A stretch of DNA of 64,000 nucleotides from Microbispora sp. H11081 (GCF_012999535.1 NZ_JABBWV010000007.1:299138-363137); one strand, 5' to 3'; shown: positions 1 to 8,580, numbered from the stretch's first letter. Made by a program: numbers and translations. The notes: a model not told the origin generated them from the sequence alone.

Positions 1-113
1 TGGAATGAGGGGTTTGCCTAGCCGAAGTCCGGACTTACGCTGACGGCAGTACACGTGCGTGAGCAATGGCACCAGTGGGGATAACCCGTAAACACGTGCG
101 GAAGAGGCGTCCG

Positions 114-317
114 ATGGGTGCAGGCGAAAGACCTCTCAGCGAGGTGAAGTTCTTGACGGTGGCCGAGGTCGCGACCGTCATGCGGGTGTCCAAGATGACC
201 GTGTACCGGCTTGTGCACTCCGGCGAGTTACCGGCCATCCGTGTCGGCCGGTCGTTCAGAGTGCCCGAGCAGGCGGTCCACGACTACTTGCGGGACGCGT
301 TCATCGAAGCAGGGTGA
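114..317 (+). CDS. Excisionase/BldC-type helix-turn-helix DNA-binding protein
   Basis: A 67-residue protein made almost entirely of a MerR/excisionase-like winged HTH (about residues 11-62). The recognition segment VSKMTVYRLVHSGELP is followed by the wing GRSFRVPE. It is probably a small transcriptional regulator rather than a phage excisionase, because it sits beside the housekeeping bS22 gene, a pairing I recall from other actinomycetes. An ATG at 66 is also in frame, but the ATG at 114 has a purine-rich ribosome site (ggaagagg) just upstream and gives the usual compact length. The targets cannot be told from the sequence. Confidence 0.85.
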   Translation: MGAGERPLSEVKFLTVAEVATVMRVSKMTVYRLVHSGELPAIRVGRSFRVPEQAVHDYLRDAFIEAG

Positions 318-471
318 ACCGGCCCGGAGGCCGCGTTTGACGGTGACGTGGCTTACTCCCGGCCGACGCGGGGTCCCCGGGGGAGCGATCTACCATGGAT
401 CGCCGGTAGTCTGTTGAGCCGGTGTGCGCTCGCGCGCCGGTTCGACAGTCACACCTTCACCTGGGGGTCCC

Positions 472-570
472 GTGGGCTCTGTGATCAAGAAGCGCCGTAA
501 GCGCATGGCCAAGAAGAAGCACCGCAAGCTGCTGAAGAAGACCCGCATCCAGCGGCGTAACAAGAAGTAG
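472..570 (+). CDS. Small ribosomal protein bS22 (AURKAIP1/COX24-domain protein)
   Basis: A 32-residue, extremely basic protein starting at GTG ([20 protein letters not shown] and ending RRNKK). It is nearly identical to the AURKAIP1/COX24-domain peptide of Streptomyces as I remember it. In mycobacteria this peptide was recognised by cryo-EM as an extra 30S protein, bS22, binding near the decoding region. It is easily missed because of its size. The next gene begins about 70 bases downstream on the same strand. The identification rests on the very characteristic Lys/Arg-rich sequence. Confidence 0.9.
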   Translation: MGSVIKKRRKRMAKKKHRKLLKKTRIQRRNKK

Positions 571-641
571 CCGAGACGGAGCGCGCACCGGTCCTCAGGG
601 ACCGGGCCACCGTGAACACGCACACCCCCGGCGAGGCCTCG

Positions 642-1676
642 ATGACTCGTACTGTGCTGGTCACCGGCGTCTCCGGGCACATCGGCGCTCGTGTGGCGAC
701 CTCACTCGCGGCCGACCCGGAGATCGACCGGGTCATCGGCGTGGACACGGCGCCGCCGCCATCCCCTGCCGGGGAGGACGGCGCGGTGCTCGGCCGCACC
801 GAGTTCGTCCGGGTCGCGTTGCGCGGTCCCGACCTGGTCAAGGTCATCAGGGACGCCGACGTCGACACCGTCGTGCACCTCAGCCTGGTCAGCGGCCCCG
901 GCGGCGGCCGGGCCGGTGGCAGGCCGGCGATGAAGGAGCACAACGTCGTCGGGACGATGCAACTGCTCGCGGCGTGTCAGCGCTCCGCCACGGTGCGCCG
1001 GGTGGTCGTGCGGTCCACCACGGCCGTCTACGGCTCCTCACCCCACGCGCCGGCCGTGTTCACCGAGGACACCATGCCGGTCGAGGTGTCCCGTCACGGC
1101 TACGCCAGGGACGCCACGGAGATGGAGTCGTACGTGCGGGGCTTCGCCCGGCGCAGGCCCGACGTGACGACGACCACACTCCGGTTCGCCAGCCTCATGG
1201 GGCCGGGCGTCGACTCGCCGCTTACGCGGTACTTCTCCCAGCCCGTGCTGCCCACCGTGCTCGGGTTCGACCCCCGGCTGCAGTTCGTCCACGAGGACGA
1301 CGCGGTCGAGGTGCTGTGCCGTACGGCGCGGGCCGACCACGCCGGCGTGTTCAACGTCGCGGGCGACGGCATCCTGCTGCTGTCGCAGTGCGCGCGGCGC
1401 ACGGGCCGGCCGGTGGTGCCGATGCCGTCTCCCGCCTTCCGCCTCGTCAGCGGGATCGCCCGCGGCGCGCGGCTGGTGGACTTCTCGCCCGAGCAGCTGT
1501 CACTCATGAGCCACGGCCGCGCGGTGGACACCACCAGGCTCGCCGCCGAGCTCGGCTGGCGGCCGAAGTACAGCACGGCGGCGGCGTTCGACGACTTCCT
1601 CCGCTCCCTGGGCGGCCCGGGCGAGCTGCCGCGCGCCGTGGTCGACTGGCTGGGCCATCTCGTGACGGGACGCTGA
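642..1676 (+). CDS. NAD-dependent epimerase/dehydratase family protein
   Basis: A 344-residue extended short-chain dehydrogenase. A Rossmann nucleotide-binding motif, VTGVSGHIG, lies at the very N-terminus, and an acidic strand end (GVDTA) suggests NAD(H). The region AVYGSSPHAP and a Tyr within SRHGYARDATEME resemble the Ser-Tyr-x3-Lys active site, but the Lys is not in its canonical place, so catalysis is uncertain. A GTG at 612 is also in frame; the ATG at 642 puts the glycine motif at the expected position. The stop overlaps the start of the acyltransferase gene (TGATG), so the two are translationally coupled. The substrate is unknown. Confidence 0.8.
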   Translation: MTRTVLVTGVSGHIGARVATSLAADPEIDRVIGVDTAPPPSPAGEDGAVLGRTEFVRVALRGPDLVKVIRDADVDTVVHLSLVSGPGGGRAGGRPAMKEHNVVGTMQLLAACQRSATVRRVVVRSTTAVYGSSPHAPAVFTEDTMPVEVSRHGYARDATEMESYVRGFARRRPDVTTTTLRFASLMGPGVDSPLTRYFSQPVLPTVLGFDPRLQFVHEDDAVEVLCRTARADHAGVFNVAGDGILLLSQCARRTGRPVVPMPSPAFRLVSGIARGARLVDFSPEQLSLMSHGRAVDTTRLAAELGWRPKYSTAAAFDDFLRSLGGPGELPRAVVDWLGHLVTGR

Positions 1677-2578
1677 TGGACGACTTCCGGGACCGGCGCA
1701 CGGCCGGGGCCGCGACCGGTGGCACGGCCGGCGGCAGGGCGGAGGAGCGGCTCGCCGAGCTGTTCTCCTTCCTGCGGCGCAGGATCACCGGCGACTACGA
1801 GGTCGACGAGTTCGGCTTCGACCCCGAGCTCAACGAGAAGGTGCTGCTGGAGGCGGTCCGCCCGCTCTACCGGCACTGGTTCAGGGCCAAGGCACTCGGC
1901 CTCGGCAACGTGCCTGCCGACAGCGGCGTGCTGGTCGTGGCCAACCATTCCGGCACGTTGCCCGTGGACGCGCTGATGCTGCAGGTCGCGATGCACGACG
2001 AGCTGGGCAGGTCGCTGCGCCTGCTCGGCGCCCACCTGGTCTACCAGCTTCCCGTGCTCGGGCACCTGGCCCGCAAGTCTGGGCACACGCTCGCCTGCCC
2101 CGAGGACGCCGACCGGCTGCTGCGCAAGGGCGAGGCCGTCGGCGTCTTCCCCGAGGGCTTCAAGGGCATCGGCAAGCCCTTCTCCGAGCGCTACCGGCTC
2201 CAGCGGTTCGGCCGGGGCGGGTTCGTCGCGTCGGCGATCAGAGCCGGCGTGCCGATCGTCCCGTGCGCCATCGTGGGGGCGGAGGAGATCTACCCCAAGA
2301 TCGGCGACCTTCCGTCGCTGGCCCGCCTGCTCGGCCTGCCGTACCTGCCGATCACGCCGCTGTTCCCCTGGTTCGGGCCGCTCGGCATGCTCCCGCTGCC
2401 GTCGAAGTGGCTGATCGAGTTCGGCGAGCCGATCAGGACCGACCAGTACGCCCCGGAGGAGGCCGACGACCCCATGCTGGTCTTCGACCTGAGCGACCAC
2501 ATCCGGGAGACCATGCAGCGGCAGCTCGACGCCCTGCGGCTGCGCAGGGGGCCGGCGTTCCCCCCGATCGCGATGTGA
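1676..2578 (+). CDS. Lysophospholipid acyltransferase family protein (PlsC-like)
   Basis: A 300-residue acyltransferase of the AGPAT/PlsC superfamily. The catalytic motif is seen as a variant of HX4D (NHSGTLPVDALM), followed by the acceptor-binding motif FPEGFKG and the later PIVPCAIVGAEE block. It probably transfers acyl groups to a lysophospholipid or a related polar lipid at the inner face of the membrane. It is coupled to the preceding epimerase by a one-base overlap, suggesting a joint role in modifying a lipid or glycolipid; that is inference. A hairpin follows the stop. Confidence 0.87.
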   Translation: MDDFRDRRTAGAATGGTAGGRAEERLAELFSFLRRRITGDYEVDEFGFDPELNEKVLLEAVRPLYRHWFRAKALGLGNVPADSGVLVVANHSGTLPVDALMLQVAMHDELGRSLRLLGAHLVYQLPVLGHLARKSGHTLACPEDADRLLRKGEAVGVFPEGFKGIGKPFSERYRLQRFGRGGFVASAIRAGVPIVPCAIVGAEEIYPKIGDLPSLARLLGLPYLPITPLFPWFGPLGMLPLPSKWLIEFGEPIRTDQYAPEEADDPMLVFDLSDHIRETMQRQLDALRLRRGPAFPPIAM

Positions 2579-2581
2579 GGA

Positions 2582-2609
2582 CCCTGCCCGGGAGGCGGGC
2601 CGGGTAGGG
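2582..2609 (+). terminator. Hairpin after the acyltransferase gene
   Basis: Arms ccctgcccgg (2582-2591) and ccgggtaggg (2600-2609) pair over 10 bp with one G-U pair around an 8-base loop. There is no T-run, as is usual for high-GC actinomycete terminators. It lies directly after the stop codon at 2578 and before the hydrolase gene. Confidence 0.5.
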
Positions 2610-2659
2610 CGACCTACTGGTCGGTATGGTGTGCTCACCCTCACCCCCGGAGAAGCACC

Positions 2660-3682
2660 ATGCACAAGGGCAGTAAGGCCGCCCTCGCCGGGCTCGCCCT
2701 CGGTCTTGCGATCGGCACCGCGCGACGCGTACAGGTGGCACGCGCCAAGGCCGCGCAGGCTCCGCCCGCCCCGCCCGCGCGCCGGGCCACGGTCACGACC
2801 GACGACGGGGTGAGCCTGGCCGTCGAGATCGACGACCACCCCGATCCCCGCTGCGCCGTCGTCTTCGCGCACGGCTGGCTGATGAACCGGCACTGCTGGC
2901 AGCCCCAGCGGGAGGCCCTGGCGGGCCTTGGCACGCTCGTCTTCTACGACCAGCGCGGGCACGGCGACTCCTCGCCCGGGGCGCGGGAGGCGTACACGAT
3001 CGACCGGCTGGGTGACGACCTGGCCGCCGTCATCGAGGCCGCCGTGCCGGACGGGCTGCCCGTCGTCCTCGTCGGCCACTCGATGGGCGGCATGACGATC
3101 ATGGCGCTCGCGGACCGGCATCCCGGCCTGGTCCAGTCGCGGGTGGCGGGCGCGGCGCTGCTCGGCACCTCGTCGGGCGGGCTCGACTCCGGTTCCTTCG
3201 GCCTCCCGGGGCCGCTCGGGCGGCTGGCTCCCCGCGTCACGACGTCGGTGTTCGAGAGCATGCCGGCCCGCGCCTCGGCCATCGACGCGCGTCCCCGGCT
3301 GAAGCGCTGGACGAACCGGATGGTGATCCGCTACATCGCCTTCGGCAGGGGCGCGAGCCGCCGGCACGTCCGGGCGGTGAACGCGATGGCCGCGGCGACG
3401 CCCACGGAGGTCATGGTCGGGTTCTTCCGGGAGTTCCGGGCACTCGACAAGCACGCCGCGCTGAAGGCGCTGGAGACCACGGAGACGCTCGTCATGGTGG
3501 GAGAGCTGGACCGGCTCACCCCGCTCGCCCACGGCAGCAGGATCGCCAGGGCGTTGCCCGGGGCCAGGTTCGTCCGCGTCCCCGGCGCCGGGCACATGAT
3601 CGGCTACGAACGCGCCGAACTGGTGAACCGGGAGCTGGCCGGCTTGATCGTACGGGCCGTGGCGGACCGCCACGCGGCCTGA
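2660..3682 (+). CDS. Alpha/beta-fold hydrolase
   Basis: A 340-residue serine hydrolase. A hydrophobic N-terminal stretch (residues about 7-20) may act as a membrane anchor. The oxyanion-side motif HGWLMN is followed by the nucleophile elbow GHSMGG with Ser141; a late acid in GELDRLTP and the final His in GAGHMIGYE complete the triad. The fold is typical of lipases, esterases and haloperoxidase-like enzymes; the substrate is not evident. The gene stands alone after the hairpin and converges on the HAD hydrolase gene 19 bases downstream. Confidence 0.87.
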   Translation: MHKGSKAALAGLALGLAIGTARRVQVARAKAAQAPPAPPARRATVTTDDGVSLAVEIDDHPDPRCAVVFAHGWLMNRHCWQPQREALAGLGTLVFYDQRGHGDSSPGAREAYTIDRLGDDLAAVIEAAVPDGLPVVLVGHSMGGMTIMALADRHPGLVQSRVAGAALLGTSSGGLDSGSFGLPGPLGRLAPRVTTSVFESMPARASAIDARPRLKRWTNRMVIRYIAFGRGASRRHVRAVNAMAAATPTEVMVGFFREFRALDKHAALKALETTETLVMVGELDRLTPLAHGSRIARALPGARFVRVPGAGHMIGYERAELVNRELAGLIVRAVADRHAA

Positions 3683-3701
3683 CAGCCCCTCACGGCCGGG
3701 G

Positions 3702-4571
3702 TCAGACGGGGGAGCGGTAGTGGCGGCGCAGGGCGATGCCCGCGGCGACGCCGCCCGCGATGGCCCCCGCCGTCGCGGCGATCGGCAGGCCGATCATCGT
3801 CGCCTTCCTGCCCGTGCGGAAGTCGCGGATGCCCCAGTCGTTCTCCCTGGCGTGCTCGCGCAGCTCGCTGTCCGGGTTGATCGCGTACGGGTGCCCGACC
3901 AGGGAGAGCATCGGCAGGTCGTTGGCCGAGTCGCTGTAGGCCGAGCAGCGCGCGAGATCGAGACCCTCGCGGCGCGCGAGCGCCCGGACCGCCTCGGCCT
4001 TGGCCGGGCCGTGCAGCAGGTCGCCGACGAGCCTGCCTGTGTAGGCGCCGTCGGCGGTCTCCGCGACCGTGCCGAGCGCGCCGGTGAGCCCGAGCCGCTG
4101 CGCGATGACGCGGGCCAGCTCGACCGGAGTGGCGGTGACCAGCCACACGCGCTGCCCCGCGTCGAGGTGCGCCTGGGCCAGCGCCCGGGTGCCCTGCCAC
4201 ACCCGGTCGGCCATCACGTCGTCGTAGATCTCCTCGCCGAGCCTGACGACCTCGTCCACCTTGAGCCCGGCGACGAAGGCGAGGGCCATCTCCTTGGCCT
4301 TCGCGATGTGCTCGGGGTTCTCGTTGCCCCGCACCCGAAACCACGCCTGCCCGAGCGCGAACTTCATGAGGTCACGGCTGGTGAACAGGCCGCGCGCCGC
4401 GAGTCCCCGGGCGAAGTGGTAGATCGAGGCGCCGCGCATCATGGTGTTGTCCACGTCGAAGAACGCCGCCGCGGTGAGATCGGGGACGACCTCGGGGGCG
4501 GACACCGCCGCGGCGGCCGCCACTTCACCGGCGATTTCCGCCGCTTCCCGCCGTCGCAATAGCCGCCTCAT
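3702..4571 (-). CDS. HAD-IB family phosphatase (SerB/CicA-like)
   Basis: A 289-residue haloacid-dehalogenase hydrolase of subfamily IB. The nucleophile motif is [11 protein letters not shown] (Asp39 and Asp41). The Thr motif VTATP comes mid-protein and the metal motif [11 protein letters not shown] follows. A hydrophobic helix near the C-terminus ([21 protein letters not shown]) suggests a membrane tail. Actinobacterial relatives are often labelled phosphoserine-phosphatase-like, but the substrate of this membrane-tailed class is not established to my knowledge. It lies downstream of the BldN-like sigma factor and DUF5667 genes on the same strand. Confidence 0.87.
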   Translation of the reverse strand: MRRLLRRREAAEIAGEVAAAAAVSAPEVVPDLTAAAFFDVDNTMMRGASIYHFARGLAARGLFTSRDLMKFALGQAWFRVRGNENPEHIAKAKEMALAFVAGLKVDEVVRLGEEIYDDVMADRVWQGTRALAQAHLDAGQRVWLVTATPVELARVIAQRLGLTGALGTVAETADGAYTGRLVGDLLHGPAKAEAVRALARREGLDLARCSAYSDSANDLPMLSLVGHPYAINPDSELREHARENDWGIRDFRTGRKATMIGLPIAATAGAIAGGVAAGIALRRHYRSPV

Positions 4572-4637
4572 GACTCATCAGCTTATCCGCCGGACGGTGC
4601 CGTGAACGGGACCAGGGTGTGAGCGTGACATGACGTG

Positions 4638-5387
4638 TCAGCGTCCGGAACCGGTGAACGAGTCGATATAACTCAGGTATTGGTTCGCTTTGTCGCGGTT
4701 TTCCTGGTCGAGTTTCGGCAACAGCGGCTCCACCAGATTGCGCTGCTCACGGGCGAACTTGCGGGCGTCTCCCGAGGTTTGTCCAGGCCGGGCCACCCGG
4801 CTGAGCGCCGACCTGGTTGTCGTCTCCATGTCGTCGAGCGTCTGCGCGATCAGCCTGCGGCTGTCCGGGGCCGACGCGCCCACCAGCGAGGCGGTCTCGG
4901 CCGCGCGCTGCCGTGCCGCCACCATCTCCCGCCTCGCCAGTTCCTGCTCGTCGTAGGAGAGGTCGAGCACCGTCGCCTCCGCCAGTCGCTTCAGCGGGTA
5001 CAGCGACTCGCCGGGCACCGAGTGGTATGTCCGCACCCCGGTCCAGAACATCCCTCCCAGCAGGACGCCGAGCACCAGCAGGGGGCGCAGCCGTACGAGC
5101 AGGGACGGGCGGGGCCGCGGGCGCGGGGGCTCGGCGGCGGGCGGCGTCGCGTGCCTGCCCGCGGCGCGCTCCGCCGCGTGCGCGCGCATCAGTTCGGCCC
5201 GCAGCCTCTCGCGGAACTCCGGCCTCGGACCGCCGTCCAGTCGCGAGCGCACGCCGGTCAGGCGCGCGACGACGCCGCGCGCGCGGGCCGCGGGCCCGCG
5301 GCGGAACGGAACCCGGCGGCCGGAGGCATCGCGGGCGCGGGCCCCGGACCCGCCACGGGCCCGGCGCGAGGGTCGCCACCCGCCCAT
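4638..5387 (-). CDS. DUF5667 single-pass membrane protein, candidate anti-sigma factor (RsbN position)
   Basis: A 249-residue protein. A basic, Arg-rich N-terminal cytosolic part of about 100 residues is followed by one transmembrane helix (LVLGVLLGGMFWTG). The extracytoplasmic DUF5667-type domain begins with the hallmark VPGESLYPLKRLAEA. It sits directly downstream of the ECF sigma gene, the position RsbN takes next to bldN in Streptomyces. I infer it is the cognate anti-sigma factor holding the sigma at the membrane. The ATG at 5387 is chosen over the one at 5402 because caggag lies 5 bases upstream of it. Confidence 0.7.
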   Translation of the reverse strand: MGGWRPSRRARGGSGARARDASGRRVPFRRGPAARARGVVARLTGVRSRLDGGPRPEFRERLRAELMRAHAAERAAGRHATPPAAEPPRPRPRPSLLVRLRPLLVLGVLLGGMFWTGVRTYHSVPGESLYPLKRLAEATVLDLSYDEQELARREMVAARQRAAETASLVGASAPDSRRLIAQTLDDMETTTRSALSRVARPGQTSGDARKFAREQRNLVEPLLPKLDQENRDKANQYLSYIDSFTGSGR

Positions 5388-5503
5388 CACCGCTCCTGCC
5401 ATCCCCCGGTTGACGCCCGGCGGAGGTCCGCGCGCGGAACCCGCCTGAAGATCCGACCTGCCACATGCCCAACGACGGGACGCGGGGAATGGTTACGGGG
5501 ATG

Positions 5504-6151
5504 TCAGCCGAGATCCTCGGGGAGCGCCCGGGCGAGCGCCTTGATCGCCCGGAACTGCAGCGCCTTGATCGCCCCCGACTTCTTGCCCATGATTTTCGCC
5601 GTCTCGGCGAGCGACATCCCGTGCAGGAAGCGCAGGATCACACATTCCTGCTGCTCAGCGCCGAGTTGCTTGATCGCCTGCATGACCCGCTCGTTGACCA
5701 TGTTCGCGACGACCGCGTTCTCCGGGATGTGCGGGCCGTCCAGGGGCGTGTCGAGTATTTCGGCGGTGGTCACCTCGAGACGGTTGCGGCCCGACTTGTA
5801 GTGGTCGGTGACGAGGTTGCGGGCGATGGTGACCAGCCAGGCCCCGAAATCGCGGCCCTGCCAGGTGAACTCGGAGATGCCGCGCAGCGCCCGCAGGAAC
5901 GTGTCGCTCGTCAGGTCCTCGGCCAGCGCATGGCTGCCGACCCGGAAGTAGACGTACCGGTAGACCAACTCCAGATAGTGGTCGTAGAGCACGCCGAACG
6001 CCTCGCTGTCGCCGGTCTTGGCGCGCAGCACGAGGCTTCGCATCTCGTCGTACTCGTGCTCGCGGTCGTAAAGACCGGCGGAACCCGTGGATTGCGCTGC
6101 TCCTGCGGTGGCCGGAGGGGACAGCCCGGCCAACGGCCACGTATTCGGCAT
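5504..6151 (-). CDS. ECF RNA polymerase sigma factor, BldN-like
   Basis: A 215-residue sigma-70 family factor. Region 2 spans about residues 40-110, with the -10-recognition core (LAEDLTSDTFLRALRGI). Region 4 is at about residues 150-210, with the HTH GMSLAETAKIMGKKSGAIKA. An N-terminal tail of about 30 residues precedes region 2; it is much shorter than the roughly 86-residue pro-sequence described for Streptomyces BldN, so proteolytic activation seems unlikely here. The neighbourhood (DUF5667 protein downstream, glutaredoxin-rex-hem genes nearby) matches the bldN locus of Streptomyces as I remember it. Confidence 0.85.
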   Translation of the reverse strand: MPNTWPLAGLSPPATAGAAQSTGSAGLYDREHEYDEMRSLVLRAKTGDSEAFGVLYDHYLELVYRYVYFRVGSHALAEDLTSDTFLRALRGISEFTWQGRDFGAWLVTIARNLVTDHYKSGRNRLEVTTAEILDTPLDGPHIPENAVVANMVNERVMQAIKQLGAEQQECVILRFLHGMSLAETAKIMGKKSGAIKALQFRAIKALARALPEDLG

Positions 6152-6308
6152 CCGTTATCCCATGGGGGAAGGGGAGTCGGCGTGCTCGAACACTCTAGAA
6201 ATCAACCGGAGATAACACAATCCGTTCGGGTGGACCAATCCCGTACGGGTGGGGAGACGCCGAGGGTGACATTCCCGTACAGGGCGACCGGCTACCCGTC
6301 AGGAGCCG
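6152..6308. promoter_or_regulatory. Divergent promoter region between sigma gene and membrane protein gene
   Basis: 157 bases with no gene, between two divergently transcribed starts. The middle is locally AT-richer (around 6192-6225). Two similar stretches, cgttcgggtgg and cgtacgggtgg, lie near 6222 and 6242. No promoter consensus can be assigned with confidence. Confidence 0.4.
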
Positions 6309-7952
6309 ATGTCCGGCAGCATGGGTGGCACCATGGAAGTCCTCGTCGCACTCCTCGCGTTCGCCGGCGCGCTGCTCGCCGGCATCACCACCGGCGTCCT
6401 CGTCGGGCGTCTCCGTGACGAGCCGGCCGGTTGGCTGATCGCGTGGAGCATCGCCACGGGCGCGCTCACGTTGTCGCTCGGCGCCATCGCAGTCGGCCAC
6501 CTCACCGGTTTCGGTCCCCTGATGTTCCGGACGTACCAGATCACCGGGTCGCTGCTGGCGCCGCTGTGGCTGACGATCGGCGTCATCCAGCTCCTCGCGG
6601 AGAAGGGCGGTGCCCGCTTCGCCGGCTGGCTGCTCGGCGCCGCGCTCACCGTCGTGGGCACGGTCATCATGGTGCTCGACCCCGTCGTGACCGCCGGGTT
6701 CGGCAAGACGCTGCCCGACGGGCCGGCCCACTGGGACCTCTGGCCGGAGTGGCTGCTGCGGGGCGTACACGGCCTGGTGATCTTCCTGCTCCTGCTCCTC
6801 CTCGCCATGGCCTTGCTGGCGTGGCGGGACGGCGACGAGTACGACGTCGACAACATGAACGCCACCGTCGTGATCGCCCCGGCGGGCATGGCCGTCGCCG
6901 GCGTGCTCGAATTCGGGCTTCCCGGGCTGGTCGTCGTCGTGGTGCTGGCCGCCACGGCGGGAGGCGTCTGGTACGCCGTGGCCCGTCCGCTCGCGCCGTA
7001 CGAGGACGAGGACGAGGATGACGAGGCGCCCGCGGAGGAGTGGCAGGGGCGGCGCGGCGGACGGGCCGACAGCGCGCTGCGCGCCGAGACCCGTGTGCCG
7101 TCCGCGCCATCCGGTCCGCCGACGCCGCCGCGCGGGTCCTATGGAGGCCACCCCGGCGGGCCGGGAGCGGTTCCGGCCGGAGCTCCCGGGATGCCGGGCG
7201 TCCCCGGAGCCGCGGGGGCGCCGCGGCGGTCGGGGCTCGGCGACCTGGTGGCCGAATACCGCGCGGGGGAGCAGGGCGAGGTCGACTACGCCGCCCGCAT
7301 GCGGCCCCCCGACGGCCGCCGGTCCGCCGACGACTTCGGCGGGCCCGCGACCGGCCAGCTTCTCGCCGCCGACCAGTACGGCCAGCCGCGCCGGCCCGAG
7401 TACGGCATGCCCGCGGCGTCTCCGTCCGAGCCCGACCGGGCGATGCCGGCCACGGGGGCCCTGTATCCCGGCGCGGAGATCCCCGACCCCGGCGACCTCG
7501 CGGCGAGCTTAGGTGTGGGGTTCGGCGGCAGGTCACGGCCGCCCATGAACCGTCCCGCCGACGTGCTGGGGGACCGGCAGGCGGCCAGGCCGGCCGGTCA
7601 GGGGAGCTCGGTGAAGCCGGCCCCGGGCATCTACGGCCTGCTGACCGTGTTCACGCTGCTCGACGGCACGGGCGAGGCGTTCGACAAACTGGCCGAGGAG
7701 ACGGTGCAGGCCGTCCAGCGCAACGAGCCCGACACGCTGCTGTTCGTCTGCCACGGCGTCAAGTCGGCGCCGCTCCAGCGCATCGTCTACGAGCTCTACC
7801 GGGACGAGGTCGGCTACGGCGAGCACCAGCGCCAGCCGCACATGGAGCGCTTCGCGACCGAGCGGGTGAGATACGTGCTGGCGGCCAACGTGATCGAGCT
7901 CACCGTCAACGCCGCCAAGGTCGTCCCCCTCCCCACCCGCCACCTCCCGTGA
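6309..7952 (+). CDS. Polytopic membrane protein with C-terminal antibiotic-biosynthesis-monooxygenase-like (ABM) domain
   Basis: A 547-residue protein in three parts. About seven transmembrane helices occupy residues 9-226. A long acidic then Gly/Pro/Arg-rich low-complexity linker runs from about 230 to 430. A soluble C-terminal domain (about 435-547) has features of the ABM dimeric alpha/beta barrel (VFTLLDGTGEAFDKLAEE, then TLLFVCHGVKS and a later HMERFATERV). In small Mtb Rv2749- and YgiN-type proteins this fold acts on quinols or polyketides. Here it could bind a membrane quinone, but that is only inference. ATGs at 6321 and 6333 are also in frame. The stop codon lies inside an inverted-repeat arm. 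Confidence 0.7.
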   Translation: MSGSMGGTMEVLVALLAFAGALLAGITTGVLVGRLRDEPAGWLIAWSIATGALTLSLGAIAVGHLTGFGPLMFRTYQITGSLLAPLWLTIGVIQLLAEKGGARFAGWLLGAALTVVGTVIMVLDPVVTAGFGKTLPDGPAHWDLWPEWLLRGVHGLVIFLLLLLLAMALLAWRDGDEYDVDNMNATVVIAPAGMAVAGVLEFGLPGLVVVVVLAATAGGVWYAVARPLAPYEDEDEDDEAPAEEWQGRRGGRADSALRAETRVPSAPSGPPTPPRGSYGGHPGGPGAVPAGAPGMPGVPGAAGAPRRSGLGDLVAEYRAGEQGEVDYAARMRPPDGRRSADDFGGPATGQLLAADQYGQPRRPEYGMPAASPSEPDRAMPATGALYPGAEIPDPGDLAASLGVGFGGRSRPPMNRPADVLGDRQAARPAGQGSSVKPAPGIYGLLTVFTLLDGTGEAFDKLAEETVQAVQRNEPDTLLFVCHGVKSAPLQRIVYELYRDEVGYGEHQRQPHMERFATERVRYVLAANVIELTVNAAKVVPLPTRHLP

Positions 7953-8198
7953 TCTTGTAGTTTGTCGCAGGCATGGGGGATGACCTGCGGTGACGACCTT
8001 CGGGATCATGCACTCCGCCTGGGGATGCGTACGCTGACCTGCGGAAACGCGATTCGTGATCTTGCGATTTCCTGATACTGCAAGATCACGAATGATGTAG
8101 CCGCAGGTAGGCGGGCCTTTTGGCGGCCGTACTGCATGGTCACGGAAATTAACGTCGCAGGTGGGAGTGGGTCGCTGCGACAAACTACAAGATCACGG
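7947..8198. repeat. Nested inverted-repeat element (24-bp outer arms, 14-bp inner hairpin)
   Basis: Perfect 24-bp arms lie at 7947-7970 and 8175-8198. Between them is a perfect 14-bp hairpin with arms at 8052-8065 (attcgtgatcttgc) and 8080-8093 and a 14-base loop. Inner and outer arms share gtgatcttg. The word tgacctgcgg occurs at 7981 and 8035 and its inverse ccgcaggt at 8101. The left arm contains the stop codon of the upstream gene, and the element lies between two convergent genes. It could be a MITE-like insertion or an elaborate two-way terminator. No ORF is evident inside. Confidence 0.85.
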
Positions 8199-8221
8199 CC
8201 GGTGCCTAACCCCCACCCCGC

Positions 8222-8470
8222 TCACCGGGTGAGGGCGGTGCGGAGCCGGTTCTCGTTCACCCGCCAGTAGTCGTGCTGCACGCCGTCGATCAGTACGACG
8301 GGGATCATCTCCCCGTACTCCGCCTGGTCCTCCGGCGAGGCGGTGATGTCGCGTTCCTCCCAGGGAACGCCCAGTTCCGCCGCCACGCGCCCGACCACCT
8401 CGCGGGCGTCGTCGCACAGATGGCAGCCGGGCTTGCCGAGCAGCGTGATCCGGTGATCTCGAGGAGCCAT
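8222..8470 (-). CDS. Glutaredoxin family protein
   Basis: An 82-residue thioredoxin-fold protein. A CHLC redox pair (Cys16, Cys19) follows the first beta strand (TLLGKPGCHLCDDAREVV), and the cis-Pro region IPVVLIDG is typical of DUF836/glutaredoxin-like proteins. It probably takes part in thiol-disulfide exchange in the cytosol. It is transcribed divergently from rex and shares the intergenic region that holds a Rex operator, so it may also respond to NADH/NAD+. Confidence 0.88.
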   Translation of the reverse strand: MAPRDHRITLLGKPGCHLCDDAREVVGRVAAELGVPWEERDITASPEDQAEYGEMIPVVLIDGVQHDYWRVNENRLRTALTR

Positions 8471-8562
8471 GCTCTCGATTATTGCGATCCTTGTGGCCCG
8501 GAATGGAGACCGGCGTCCCCTCCTGGGACCCTTGGATGCATGGTAGGCGGCGCTCGATCACT

Positions 8563-8580
8563 TTGTGCATCGCTTCACAA
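8563..8580. promoter_or_regulatory. Rex operator upstream of rex-hemACD
   Basis: The 18-bp sequence ttgtgcatcgcttcacaa matches the Rex box TTGTGAANNNNTTCACAA in all but one or two positions. It lies about 85 bases before the rex start and within the rex/glutaredoxin intergenic region. This placement supports autoregulation of rex and redox control of the heme genes, as known for Streptomyces. Confidence 0.88.

Noticed and set aside
1260..1280. tRNA-like TpsiC word (gggttcgaccc)
   Set aside because: It is within the epimerase coding sequence and has no cloverleaf around it.
1100..3673. 857-codon open frame on the minus strand
   Set aside because: It lies opposite three well-supported genes (epimerase, acyltransferase, hydrolase), has repetitive Arg/Gly/Pro-rich sequence and no domain. 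It is a by-product of high GC at third codon positions.
7947..8198. CRISPR-like repeat
   Set aside because: The repeats are inverted and nested, not regularly spaced direct repeats, and there are no cas genes.
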